Assembly (NCBI RefSeq): GCF_905475345.1
Contig: NC_066593.1
Location: 2,662,774-2,726,773 of the forward strand
Direction: 5' to 3'
DNA length: 64,000 nucleotides
Source: Vespula vulgaris
Lineage: Eukaryota > Arthropoda > Insecta > Hymenoptera > Vespidae
Positions 13,003 to 25,926 of this stretch are shown in pieces. The translations under genes and the position numbers were made by a program. Under the pieces are notes generated by a model. That model had not been told where the DNA came from. It saw only the letters and a list, made by a program, of their open reading frames with translations, and did no database searches. Positions within the stretch are counted from its first letter, which is position 1, and every line of letters starts with the position of its first letter.

Positions 13003-13298
13003 TTCGGTCTACCCTCGCGGTATACGTAGAATATACGTTTGTTACGAGTTTTCCGTGTTCGGCCACGTTTTATCGTTCCATTCCCGATGATTCAAATAAT
13101 GCACGCGGTAATTTGCTCTCCGTGGTTGCTTTTAGTTATCGCGATGGACGCTTCTATCGATTTCATCCAAACGTTATCGTCCTTGTCACTGATTCGTTCG
13201 TTTACATAATGGAACGTATAATACACGTGGATATACACGTGTCATTTCGTGACACTTGCTTGTTTTTCCATATTTTTCTTCTCTTTTTTGTCCTCCAG

Positions 13299-13337
<39 letters not shown>
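13299..13337. repeat. (CT)n microsatellite
   Basis: CT dinucleotide run followed by a C-rich patch. Confidence 0.95.
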
Positions 13338-13339
13338 CC

Positions 13340-16190
13340 CTCCACCCCCCACATATAAATTGAGAAACAAGTCGAGGAGAATAATGACATTAGAATCGAT
13401 CGATCGTGGGTGGTTATTTGAAAGGTAGATGACATACACGTACGTATTGTTTGTGAACCATTGTCCGTCGACCGATCTTCTATAAATCGATATATTCACG
13501 ATTACTTTTCACACTTCTTTCTATTTCTTTTTTTTCTTTTTTCAATAAAAAATAGATAGATTCGTTATCATATTTTTCACGTCGAAATTATAACGAAATT
13601 ATAAAGAAAGATTAATATTATAAATTTTAAGAAGAAAATATGTTAAAATATATATCATTTGTTTTGTGATATTTATAATGGAAATAATATTACATAGAGT
13701 CTAAGCATAATATGAATAAATATTTTAAATTTGTAAATATAATATGAAGATGATAAAATTAGACGTACCATATTGTATAAAATGTCAAGTATGGAAAATA
13801 TAAGGTAGAACATTTTCGCACGACGTAGATTGTAAAACGTATAACGGAAAGGTGGTCTCTTATAAGGAAACCTTCGAAAATTCGGTTACTTCAGAATACG
13901 CTGGTTCGAAATTGATAAATCACTGCTACGATTGGCTGGCACGTCAGAAACTTTCTGTGCCATGCTCGGGCAACTTGATGCTTCGAAGGTTCGAAGGGGA
14001 ACGCTCGATACCAGACGCCTAGAAAATTATTCACGAAGCGTCCTATGATAATCGCTTGTGACGTTCGATACGTAGTTATCGAAGTTACATGCAACTCATT
14101 TTTGTGGAGCCGGGACATGACATGAAAATAATTACGATTCGACGCGATCAATTTTAGTTTTATCCATGGTCGTTTCCATAATTAGCTTTTTAATCGAGTA
14201 ACACAAGAAGAATCTTTTTAATGTAACATTTACAAGATCAAAGTCGACGATGATAATTATTATCATTGGACGTTGCACTAAGAAGAAATTTATTAATATT
14301 GATCTTTCGATAAAAATAAAAAGTCATTTAAATATTTTGAAATAAATCAACATTGTTAAAAAATATATATATATAGAAAATAACGTGATTATCATCGAAT
14401 TAATGTTTCTGTTCTATTTATATAACGTTCACAAATTAGTCTACATGTATATAATAATGTTAATTAAAAGAATAACCAAACTGGTAAAAATATGACAGTG
14501 GTAATAATAAAATAGCTGTATTTGTGATTAAAGACTTGCACCGGTTAGACACGCATTATGTACATACACATGTGCATACATATACAGTAGTAGTCAGGTC
14601 GATTATTGGTCAGGCACGTATTTAACGAGTCGCTGTCGCAACTCCGGATTAACCCTTCACGTTTCGAACATTTTTGGCAAATGTTAACAGTCAATTGGAC
14701 GAATTTACACGTAATAGCTAGTTGATTGTAATGATTTATGAGTAAAAAGAAATAAAATACAACAGTTGATTCTGGTTAATGAAAATTCATTTATAAATTC
14801 AGTAAATATTTGTAAATCACACTGTAATCATGAAAGATAAAAATTATAATAAAATTTTTGCATTGTAATATTCTTTTTGTTTATTTTTATTAACAAATAT
14901 AACATGCACGTATGTGTATAATTCATGATGGAATAAAATGAAACAAGTATTCATAATTATAAAAATATCATGCTCTTACAGATACTGTAATAACATTATG
15001 TAAATCTTTATTAACGTATAAGATAAACATTAATAAAATAAAGTAAAAAGAAGTGAGCATAAATCATACATTAGATAAGCGATTTAAATGTTTAACATGT
15101 AAATCCTTGCAAAGTGCTCCATCGCTTTATCTCGAACGATGGTAATATTTAACAACAATATTACCTAGGACTTGATTCGTATACCTGCGTGTTCAACATG
15201 TACTACTTATTGAATAATAAATTACTGTTTAAGAGCACCGATTTGGCGAAGTAGTCGATTTACGTTAATCGATATTACTTAAAGTATTAGTTAACATAAG
15301 TACATTTATACATAAAAATTATTTCTTTAAAAACATAATATGTAACGTATAACATATAGCATATAGAAGATCGTTGATTCCTCTTTTTTAAAGTTTGTCT
15401 AATCAGAAAAGAACAATCGAACTTTTGTCAAAGTTATATTGAATAGATTTAATATTAAATTTAAATGACAGCTTTTCAATCTTCTTGTCTTTTCGACCGA
15501 CTAATTAAACTTGAGATATTATACCTACGTAGCGCGAAATGATTACTCCGCTTCCTTGAGAATGAATAAGCTCTCGCGAGCTTGAGTACGAGTACGAAGA
15601 CAGTGGATAAGTGTCTACGTTCTACCACGGATAATACTGCCATAATTAAGGACCCTCCTTGTAGCGAGAGAGTAGTTTCCCTGGATTCACTTTCGAAGAC
15701 TTGCGATGGCGCCTTCCGTCGGGAATTCATCGTTCCGGTTTCTGTTTCTGATTTAAGGAACACACGTAGAAATTCAACCACGTTCATTTGGAGTGTCGTA
15801 TTAATCATTAACGAAATAGATATTTCATAACAACGAATTTTGCCATATCGTTTATCCGTGATATATTCTGTTCGGTATTATAGAAAATACTTACAACCAT
15901 GCAAGAAAAAAAAGGAAAATAAAATAACTATTCTCTATACGAACAAATCTATTATTATTTTGTGTATTATTAAATCATCTGATTTTTTCTTGAATAATTT
16001 TGTTCTCTTCGTTCGCAAATAATGAACATGTTCTTTCAAATCTTTCCATTTAAATGATCCACCTTCTATATTACATGTCGCTTTCTTTACTCGTCGCTTT
16101 CGAATAGAGCGAAAGAGACGTTGATGCGAATATCGATTTTTCTCACGTGGCGTTGGTACAGTTGGATGAATGCGTAGTGAAAAGAAAAAG
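13340..16190. other. Gene-free AT-rich stretch
   Basis: AT-rich spacer with complex patches at 13810-14160 and 15480-15800. Open frames in these patches overlap on opposite strands and show no domain. A 25-bp hairpin lies at 15141-15165. Confidence 0.55.
15141..15165. repeat. 9-bp perfect inverted repeat
   Basis: GGTAATATT and AATATTACC are separated by 7 bases. Confidence 0.9.
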
Positions 16191-16222
16191 AAGAGATAGA
16201 GATAGGGAGGGGGAGAAAGAAG

Positions 16223-16263
<41 letters not shown>

Positions 16264-16292
16264 AAAGAAAAAGAAAGAGAGAAAGAGAGTGG
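16190..16292. repeat. GA-rich polypurine microsatellite
   Basis: About 100 bases of GA/GAAA purine repeat on the plus strand. The long minus-strand open frame across it (16087-16605) is a repeat translation. Confidence 0.95.
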
Positions 16293-16299
16293 AAGACAG

Positions 16300-19200
16300 A
16301 AAGAGACAGAAGATACATAGTGACATTGCAAATCTTCCACGCTGAAGTCGAGACACGAGTGAATGTATGTACATACGACAACAAAGTGGAAAGATATGCA
16401 AAACAAACCGCTCACGTTTTATGCAAAAGGTTTTCTCTTCTACTACAGATTCACTTCTTGTTGTTCTTATCGCACGTACGATAGTTCCTTTATTATTTAC
16501 TTTACAAATAACTCGCTGAGAGGACAACAGTAACAAAAAGCTACACGACTTGGTTAAAATAATCATAAAAGAGCCGACACCATCATCGAATGTCACCCTA
16601 GCCATGCAATTCTTTTTCCTTTTTCGCTCCTACGATTTACTATGGTTACCTCAAGAACTTACGCGGTGTATGATAACGGAAATACGCAACGACGTAAAAG
16701 CTCTTTGCTTGGATACTGAAAAGGGTTTCGGACGTTGATGTTTCTCTAAAGGTAAATTTGCATCATGGAAAGACCTCTTTGTCTCGTATGAAGATTAACG
16801 TGTGCGAATACTGGGAATGAAATTACAATTTATCGTTTTATATAATACTAGACACTATAATATCATAACAGCCACATCGAATTTATTTGTATATACTGAA
16901 CGCATATACTGAATAAAAATATATAGAAATTTAGTTGTGACAGAAACTCAGACTTTAATGAATATTAATTTATTTATAATTATATACCCACTACGAATAT
17001 ATGAATTTAAATTGTTTCTTTTTTGTTTTCTTTTTAATTTAGGATCGTTGTATAATACGTTGTATAAACAACCTTTCGAACGTTGTTAAATCGTTTCTTA
17101 CGAAAGAGTTAGATGTATCGATTTGTTGTGCGAATGTTCATTTCTTCTGATGTTCATTACAATTTTATTAATTCGATATAGATGAGATAATTAACGGATG
17201 GATGTTTTAAGGAAAAAAGAATTGTAAAGGTATAGATATGACGGTGTGCAACGATCTTAAAAATATAAGAATCATATTTTTTTATTCTCTCAACATTTTA
17301 TTATTCTTCTTCGGGTTGTTGCCCTTCGATCGATACGCCTTTCAACGTCGACGTTCCATCATGAGTCCATATTATGGTCTCTGACCTCGTCTACACTCAC
17401 TACGCTTAGTGTTGAATTGTGAGGTTATTAATCATCGTTCTTTGAGGTTCTGTATTACAACAACGAAAAAGGCATGACGAGGAAGGTTGGATTTCTGTCG
17501 AAATCTTCGAATAAACAGAAGAACATCATGACGGTGTTACTTTGTTGTTTTGATCTACTTTAGTCTTGCCTTAAGCTATTCCTAAGCATCATTTGGAGAG
17601 TTCTTATCCCATTGATCGATCTTCCTCCAAGATACCTTAATAGACAAATTTTTCTAATGAAAAAATAACGACTAATCATCTAATGATTCTTGTTATCCAA
17701 CCTTACGATAGTAAGAAATAATGTAAAAAATTTTGCACTAACGATAGTTCGTTTCATAAAACTATCTAGATAAACAGATGCAATCTATGTAACCATAGAG
17801 TTAGATATTTACGAATTAATGATGAATTACTTCGTAAGTAATTTTTTTATAATAACAACAAGAATCTTAATATATGACAGATGACGTTTATAAAATTGTA
17901 TCACTTATTAACAAGTAGTTATACCTTATCTATGATATATAAGCTTCATCATATTGTAGTAAAAAGAAAAAAAATTCGGCTTGATATACTCTTTTCTAAA
18001 TATATAATAATCGCTTTCAAGAAGCGTTCCATTTTGTGTAGATTTCAAATTGAATACATCGAAACGGACTAGAAGGAGAAGCTCTCTGTCTCTAGAATTA
18101 AACCGGCTAGTTGTGGAAGATCTTTGTCGGGGATAGTTTGGCACGCTATCACAACCAAAATCCGAACTCAAACTTGCTACGGGTGCAATGCTTCGTGAAT
18201 GTTTGACCGCACAATATTTGATAGCGCACCTCTAGATATCTCGATATTCTCGGTTCTAATCGCGGGTCGAGCGAGATAATGGTTGGGAGAAGCAACGTTG
18301 GATGCGTTGCTTCAACACGTTCAAATGCTGTGTTCTATGCGGGTTTACGTATATCCTCTGTCATAATATGTGTGCCTGCGTATATACATACATTCACGCA
18401 TATAAGTTTGGGCGTACTGCTGGTACCTGTACGAACTAACGTTCCTCTATATTGCATTGATTCGATGTTTGTTTATAAGCGTTAGATATACGAGAGAAGA
18501 AGGTATATTCGAGACACGACGGATTATTCGCTGTTTGAGTATATCTTCGAGCATTAATGAATTCAGATCGACGGGATCCTAAAGGATGAGTTTCTAAACT
18601 AATTCGTAAATTTGAGAAGTTTCTCATGATGTGTGATAAGAGATATAAAGTATATATGATAAAGTATGAAATTTATTTAACAAAGGTTCTTTAGTTCCAA
18701 GTATAGCTCTATCAAATAAATATGGATTTTTATATCATTTTTATAAAGTGATCATAAGTAAAAGGATGATTCTTTTTATCTCATTAAAATTGTTCATTAT
18801 CGAATCGAATAATTATATATCTGTATGTATATATATATGTATATATGAATTTTCTCAGAAGTATAGAACTCAACTCAATTCCATCGGAATTAATGGAAAT
18901 CGGTTTTGAGTTCGTGCACGATAGTCATAGACGATCTGCCGGCCAGATAATTACTAATAGTTCCAACTTCTCTTTGTAAGTTCTATAGTTGAACACGAAC
19001 TATTCGCAAACATGCATTCTTATTTTCTCATGTTCTGGTAATATTTAAAAATGTCAATAAATTCTGCGAGAGAAATATTAATTAATTATTATATATGTAG
19101 GACACGAGAATGTAGAAGAAAATAAAATAAGAATGAGAAGTGATAAAAAAAAAATGTTCAGACAGTTGTCGAACAATTCTCGAAGAATCATCATTATCTT

Positions 19201-20740
19201 GTATCTTTCTATATTATTTTTATATCAATTAAAATATATTCTTGTTGCATTTAAAAAACTCCCTTATTACCATTGATTTATACATCATTTAAACATCATA
19301 CCTGCATAAATATATGTATATACATATAATGAGTATAAAAGCAAAATTGAACATATTAAAATGAATATGAAACATATTCACTAATGTAAGCATAAATGAA
19401 TATGAAATTGCGTACGTATACATAATTTTTTTTAAATGCTTATAAACTTGTAAATTGTTACAATTCTCATTAATTATGGTTTCAACGATCTATCAATGAT
19501 ATTATTTATAACAAGTAGTACCAAATTCTTTTCGTTTTTTAATATGGCTCGATTTACATATTCGTAGAATTTCAATTTTTTTCATATATTATCACTAAAG
19601 ATGGTTCTCTCTTTGACATTGCCGACACAGCGTTCCACATTTTTTCTTTTAAGCGTATCGAGGTCACACGTAAAGGTTATTAACGTACGTTAACCGTTAG
19701 AATGTTAATATAAGTATATCCTTCTAACCATATAACGTGAAAATTTTACCGATATTTCTCGCCATAATACCGCGCTTTTAGATTTCATTAAAGGATCGTT
19801 TTTTGTAGAAGCCATATCCGTAAATCTGATGATTCATTAAATATAGATCCGATAAGATAAAATCGATACGATATGAGCAATAAGTATCTACCTATAAAAA
19901 TTCATTAAAAAAAAGAAAGGAGAAGATAGAAGCCTCAATATTAAATGTATTAAAATATATATATATATACAATATATATATATATATACATATATAAGTG
20001 ATCCATATAAGCGAAACTCGATAAGAGTTAAATAAAAAAATTACATGTACACATAGCTAGATCAATTCTAATCATTACTCCAAATTACTTATAGAAAAAT
20101 AAATTACATATTATATTTACATTTACTTCTCGTGAAAAAGAACTTGATACGTTTCTATGTGTATATACGTAAATAATAAAAAAAAATAAGTTCCGTTACA
20201 TAAAAAAAGAACTTACGAACACGAAGTAAAAAGGAGACGTAATTAAAATTTCGCGGGTAAGGTAAAACAAGAAAGACGAAAATAATGTTCTAAAAGTATG
20301 GAAAGAAAAATAGAGGGAAAAAAATATATATATATACGATGTACACATATCCATTTTTCTCTTTCGAGCATAAAATCGTATAAACGTGTAAGTAATGTAG
20401 GTAGATACGTACACGGTTCTTCTATTTTTGCATCGTCTTCGGGTTTATCAAGGAACGAGAGTACAGGTTGGGAGACTAGAGGCTATGGGCTTCCTTTCCG
20501 GCTCATTAGACGAAGATATAGGCACGTTCGCGCGTCATCGTGTTGTCTAGTTCCCTGGATTTACTCTCTCCCTTATTTCCCTCTCTCACTCTCTTTCCCT
20601 CTCTCTTCTAATAAAAGAGGGTCTTCGTAAGAGGCAACACAGAGAGTCACGTACGCGCTTTGGACAAGAGAGACGTCGTATTGCCAAGGAAAAGCTTTCC
20701 CAAGGGAGGAGACACTGTCCAAGGAAAAGAAAACGACTAT
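16300..20740. other. Gene-free stretch
   Basis: AT-rich spacer with complex patches at 17300-17640, 18060-18340 and 20410-20710, plus short TA runs (18820-18845, 19955-19997). No coding exon could be supported. Confidence 0.55.
18866..18913. repeat. Small imperfect hairpin
   Basis: GAACTCAA pairs with TTGAGTTC, and AATTCCAT nearly pairs with ATGGAAAT, around an 8-base loop. It is shorter than a typical microRNA precursor and matches no seed I know. Confidence 0.4.
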
Positions 20741-20767
20741 TTCTCTCTCTCTCTCTCTCTCTCTCTT

Positions 20768-20820
<53 letters not shown>
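20741..20820. repeat. (CT)n microsatellite, 80 bp
   Basis: Long CT dinucleotide run with one TTTCCC interruption. The 155-codon minus-strand frame across it is a repeat translation. Confidence 0.97.
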
Positions 20821-20821
<1 letters not shown>

Positions 20822-20823
<2 letters not shown>

Positions 20824-23107
20824 GTTTGTACATTTCGTAGCTTGGACGCAGTGGCAGGTTACGATTATGGTCAACCTCTCCTAGGTGTATAGTATATGAC
20901 GATAGAACGTATTTGTGACGTCGAAGATAAGGTGTGAAAGTGACGGCAGAAGACTGTACGATCTTTGTTGTTAAGCAGAAATGAGATCCTGCAAGTAGAA
21001 CATTCCAAACGAACCCACGAAGGAAAGATATAGGTTGCAAGATAAAGTGAAAAAAAAAAAAAGAAATAATATGAGAATAATATATAAAGCGAAAAAAAGA
21101 TAAATAATTTAAAAAATTATTTGAAGCAATACAAACGTCATATAATTACAATAGCACGATTATTTACTATCTAATATAATTAAAGAATAATTTAATTACA
21201 ATATTGCATCAATAGAAAGTATAATTAATTCGAAATACAATAATTAAGAGGTCTAATTGATATATCGTATTGTTAATTCTCCATTCCATATTTCATTTAA
21301 ATATGTATTGTATCGCGAAATATCCTTTTGTCGTATTTTTCTCGAAAGATGTATTTCGTTTTTTTTTCTTTTCTTTTCTTTTCTTTTAATAAATTAACAC
21401 GTATTTATTTCAATTTATTAATTTCTCTTTAATATTATTATTTTAATATCGGTGAAACTAGCAATATGATATCGATCGATTATTCGTTTTAATAAACATT
21501 TTTATTCGTGTCTCATCTTATCGTTCCATATGATTGAATTTCTTGTCTCCTTTAAAAATAACAAAAAGTACGGACGTTCAAACATGAGAACAAACATTGA
21601 AAGTATACATGTTCACGTGTATCGTACGTGTAAGTAAGAAGAACTACGACGAAACGGTACACACGCGGAAGCGGATATTAATTAAAAAATCACGCGATTT
21701 ATTACGTTTTTTCCATTATTTTTCCAGCATCGTTGGACAGGCCGTTAGCTTTTGTGCGAAACAAAGCATCCCAGCGGTCTTTGTTCGTGTTGGACGACAC
21801 CCTCCGTTGGTTCGTGACAATTCTTGCTTCTTGCAAAAAATAAAAAAAATAAAAAAAAAATGAAAAAGAAAACGTGGAACGAAAAGCAACAACAAAAAGA
21901 AAGAAAAGAGAGAAGAAAAAGAAAAAGAAAAAAGAAAAGAAAAGAAAGAAAAAGAATAAAGAGAAGAAAAAAATAAAAAAGAAAGAGGGATGCTCGTGAG
22001 TTAATTAGACGCTACGTCCAGGGCGCCGAGCAATTTTTCTTTCGCAGTATCATACGCAACGGTTCGCTTCGCGTACACCCAGCCAGGAAATACAACGACA
22101 AACTAATGTCTCCTAATTTATTTCCACCCTTCCTTCGACTCATTTACCTTCTAACTTCACGACCAACTCCTAGTGTTGTATACGCGATAGGATGCTGCGA
22201 TGGATGGCACGTCGCTTTTATGTCGTAGCATAAAAATGAATGCAAATCTTGTCGTTCACTCTCCTCGAGCTTATCCAACGCGTTTTAAACTACGACGTAA
22301 ATAAAATAATGTATCGCATAAATATAATAAGAGCGATAGGATGTGAGAGTTTTCCTAGACGATGTTGATCAGGAATGTCGGGAAAAAAGTATGAATAAAA
22401 TATTTAATAATACTAATAACTTTATACTATATGAGAACACTTGTGGAATAAGTTTTTCCGTTTTTTTTTTTCTAAAAGAAAAATCTACTCACAGAGAATA
22501 TCTATGTATTCGTACTCAAAACTTTTCTCACAACGTACTTAGATCATCTATAAAATACCTATGGATGTATTCAACCACTTTTTCCTTTTTTATTTCAAGT
22601 AATCTTGAAAAGTAATAAATAAACATCGTTATGTATATATTCGTCAAATCCTATAATCCTTGTAGTTTTTATTTTTTACCTATCCTCCACGTACTATATA
22701 TGTAAAAATAAAAAAAAATAAATAGCATTTCTCAATCTTTGTGAAAAACTAACGAAAACTTTCTAGAGAACGTCGTAAATCTTTATACAATAGAGATAGC
22801 TAAGCGGATGCATAGGATGGTGATATACACGTTGTTCGTTTTACAATAGAAAGACTCTCTTCAATCTCCAGGAGTTTCCACAAAATATTTTTCAAGCCGA
22901 TATATCTCCTTTACGATAAACTCTCGAACGATGCACAGGTCAAAACTAACTAAATGCGCGACTTTCGTAAATCCCTTCGGCATTCAATTCCCGACCTCTT
23001 CCAGGCATGAAATTGAAAGGAGCACAACTCGATGTTTGTTGCTCGAGCATGGCTCCCTCTAAGTGGAAGGATTGCGCTATCAAGGTAGTATTGTTGTCCA
23101 CTCGAGT
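20822..23107. other. Gene-free stretch with polypurine tract
   Basis: AT-rich spacer, then a polypurine run (21894-21990), then a complex patch (about 21990-22300). No gene is supported. Confidence 0.55.
21894..21990. repeat. GAAA-type polypurine tract
   Basis: About 97 bases almost entirely A and G on the plus strand. Confidence 0.9.
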
Positions 23108-23130
23108 TCTCTCTTTCGCTCTCTCTCTCT

Positions 23131-23165
<35 letters not shown>

Positions 23166-23173
23166 TCTCTTTC
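23108..23173. repeat. (CT)n microsatellite
   Basis: Interrupted CT dinucleotide run. Confidence 0.95.
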
Positions 23174-23563
23174 CAATATGGCTACCATACAGACTCCGTT
23201 TGGTAATCCTTGAAAACGTCAACTTCTCTATTGTACGCTCGATCTACGATACACGACGGACAGAAATTTCTATTTCGAGAAACGTTTGCGGCAAGTTGGC
23301 AAATATGAAAGATATTTTAACGGCTTAACGAACCTGACGTAGATCGACTTCCAACTACTACTATAACATTACATATTTGTCACTCTCGTTTGCGATAGTC
23401 ATCTAAGTAGGTACTTGCAACTCGTTGTATTATCCTGGAACTAAAAAATTTAAACCGTGCTCTTCGAATCCAGTTTCTAGTACGTACCAGGCATCGACCT
23501 GTCATCGGATCGATAGCGCTCGCTGCGTAAAAGTAATAAACTTCAAAATGGCGTCGTTCAAAG

Positions 23564-23603
23564 TGAGTGAGAGAGAAAGAGAAAGAGAGAGAGAGAGAGA
23601 GAA
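23564..23603. repeat. (GA)n microsatellite
   Basis: GA dinucleotide run with AAAG interruptions. Confidence 0.95.
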
Positions 23604-24355
23604 ATTCCACGAAATGTCGTGTCGTAAAAAATACCTCAGGTCAAGAGGAATATAATTATATATGTGTATAGTATATAGGTAGTCTCTTAGTAAAACGCGA
23701 ACGTTAATACTAGAACGAATTCTACGCACAGAAATATAAAAAACATTCTATAAAAATGTTCTATATGTACTTATACACGTAGGTGTATCCGATACGACCT
23801 CTTTTCGGAGTTAATGTAGATATTATCTAGTTTTATGAATTAAAAGAGAAAGAGCAGGGCTTAACAAGAATAGCTAGAATAAAATAAAAGTCTGATCCCA
23901 ACTAGAAACTAACTTTTGTTACTTATATCTTTGCGTTGAATTCATTCTCCAAGTTACGTCAGCATTTTACGAAACAATATTTATATAAATAATGGAGACT
24001 AACATTCCGGTTGATTTCGCACATTACTCTAATCGTAAGTAGAACTTTCTGGATCTTCTCCTTCACCTTCGTAGGTAGGCAAACAAGTTCCGCTCTTTTG
24101 CAATAGGCTCGATGCTTGGGAGCTCGCTATGGTATACTTCACGTTTGACTTTTGCCTTTTCTCGCTTCGCTCGTTTTAGAACGTTGTTAACTCTTACTTT
24201 AGCTACTTTCCCGCTCAAGTTTCGTCTTTACTGAGTTTCAACTCGGAACTGCGAGCGAGTTGAGCATCATGAGTCTTAGAATTGTTGAATAATCCACTCG
24301 TTTGGGATGCTATGTAAGAGGGTGGACATTTTTCTTATGCATTTTTAATAAAAAC

Positions 24356-24356
<1 letters not shown>

Positions 24357-24394
<38 letters not shown>

Positions 24395-24416
24395 TTTGAA
24401 TGCAAGTAGGGAAAAA

Positions 24417-24482
<66 letters not shown>

Positions 24483-24508
24483 ATGTCTGTATGTACGTAT
24501 GTATATAT
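24357..24508. repeat. Compound (GA)n-(TA)n-(TG)n microsatellite
   Basis: GA run (24364-24392), TA run (24422-24460) directly abutting a TG run (24461-24482), then TATG-type units. Confidence 0.95.
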
Positions 24509-25613
24509 TAATATTAGTTTCTAATAAGTCACCAAATTCTAAATAAGTAAAGGACAAAAAAGTCAACAATTTATATAATATAGTATTGCATAATATAAAT
24601 AGTATAATATAGTATATTAAATGATATGTTATATAGCTATAAACATTAGTATTTGTAATTTGAAAAAAAGATACTCGTAATGAATTGTATATAAAAGATA
24701 CGTGAATTACGAATAGTTAATTAAGAAACGATAGAATGACAAAATTTACATAAATACCTACTTGTGAGAAAGAAATATGTAAATAGAAAGCATACTTTGG
24801 TACTTTTTAGAAACAAATAAAACTACTCGATCGTTTGCAAACCTTAACGAGAAAACCAGTACATACATCAGCTCGTTGAAACCTCACGACGAGAGGATCG
24901 ACAAAAAGCGGTTAAATGTCCAGTTTCGATTTGTCAGAGTGGAAATTCCAACAGTTAACTGTAACACATGTGTATATGCGTATGTGTGTGCGCGCGTGCG
25001 TGTGTGCGTATGTGTCTATAGACGAATTTGAACGAATAATGGAAAGTAAATGGAAAATTCCAGGTTGTCCAGCAGAGAAGGGTCCCTGGAGTAAAATTCC
25101 ACGTATTTCCGGTAAAGGCAACGTTTACTAGTGCAATGCGTTTTCTTCTTTCAACTTGCAACTTTTGAAGGAGAAATTTTTTTTTAGTACACCTTCAAAA
25201 TTCAAATCAGTTACATATGCTTATATATATACATATATAACATAGACATATTTGTTTTCGTTCATATTCAAGATAAAATTTTTAAGCTCGGACGTTCTCG
25301 CAATAGTTAGAACAATCTTCACAATGCAAACATAAGAATATGAACAAACGGACTTTATTACTTCGCTGAGCTCCTTACTAGTTTCGGGGTAAAGAAGCGA
25401 CTTTGTCGTTAAACAAGCTTAAGTGATATATAGAGTAAGTATGTACAGTAGTACGTAAACACGGTGCTAATCAAAAGTTTAGAAATAAGCTACCTATAGT
25501 TCGCAGACTAAATATTGGAAAGTTTAATATAAGAAGAAATAGGATTTATAAGATATCATACTTAGAGAATAATAAAGAAGGATGAACGATTGAATTTTAA
25601 TTATTCTTTATGT

Positions 25614-25615
<2 letters not shown>

Positions 25616-25654
<39 letters not shown>

Positions 25655-25679
25655 CACATATATATACACATATATATAC
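25616..25679. repeat. (TA)n with ACACATA units
   Basis: TA run to about 25650 followed by ACACATATATA units. Confidence 0.95.
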
Positions 25680-25813
25680 TTCTTAATCTTTGGAAGTCTA
25701 ATTAACTTTTATAATTCGTTCGTTTTTACATCATCCAAAGTTCACATTTTATATTATTATATTTATTTAGACAAACTAGTTGTAATAACTCAAAGAATGG
25801 TCAATCGATAAAA

Positions 25814-25834
25814 AATTCAACGGATCGTTGAATT
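25814..25834. promoter_or_regulatory. 9-bp perfect palindrome, left of a pair
   Basis: AATTCAACG-GAT-CGTTGAATT, fully self-complementary around a 3-base centre, 15 bases before a second perfect palindrome. A regulatory role is inferred. Confidence 0.4.
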
Positions 25835-25849
25835 ATCGTATCGTAACAA

Positions 25850-25926
25850 AGTGACGTTTACGTAAAGCAACGTCACTACCGTGTTAGCTTGAATTTATTA
25901 ATTAATCTAATTAACTTAATTAAAAG
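25850..25926. promoter_or_regulatory. Inverted TGACGT sites and clustered TAATTA sites
   Basis: AGTGACGTT and AACGTCACT form a 9-bp perfect inverted repeat (25850-25858 and 25869-25877) carrying two CRE-half-like TGACGT motifs. Then 25891-25926 packs several overlapping TTAATTAA-type homeodomain sites. The sequence is visible; binding is inference. Confidence 0.4.

Noticed and set aside
16087..16605. 172-codon minus-strand open frame with a hydrophobic Ser/Leu stretch
   Set aside because: The apparent membrane segment is the translated GA/CT microsatellite at 16190-16292.
18866..18913. Possible microRNA precursor
   Set aside because: The stem is short and interrupted, and neither arm matches an insect microRNA seed that I know.
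20573..21040. 155-codon minus-strand open frame with an Arg/Glu stretch
   Set aside because: The Arg/Glu block is the translated 80-bp CT repeat; the flanks show no recognisable protein.
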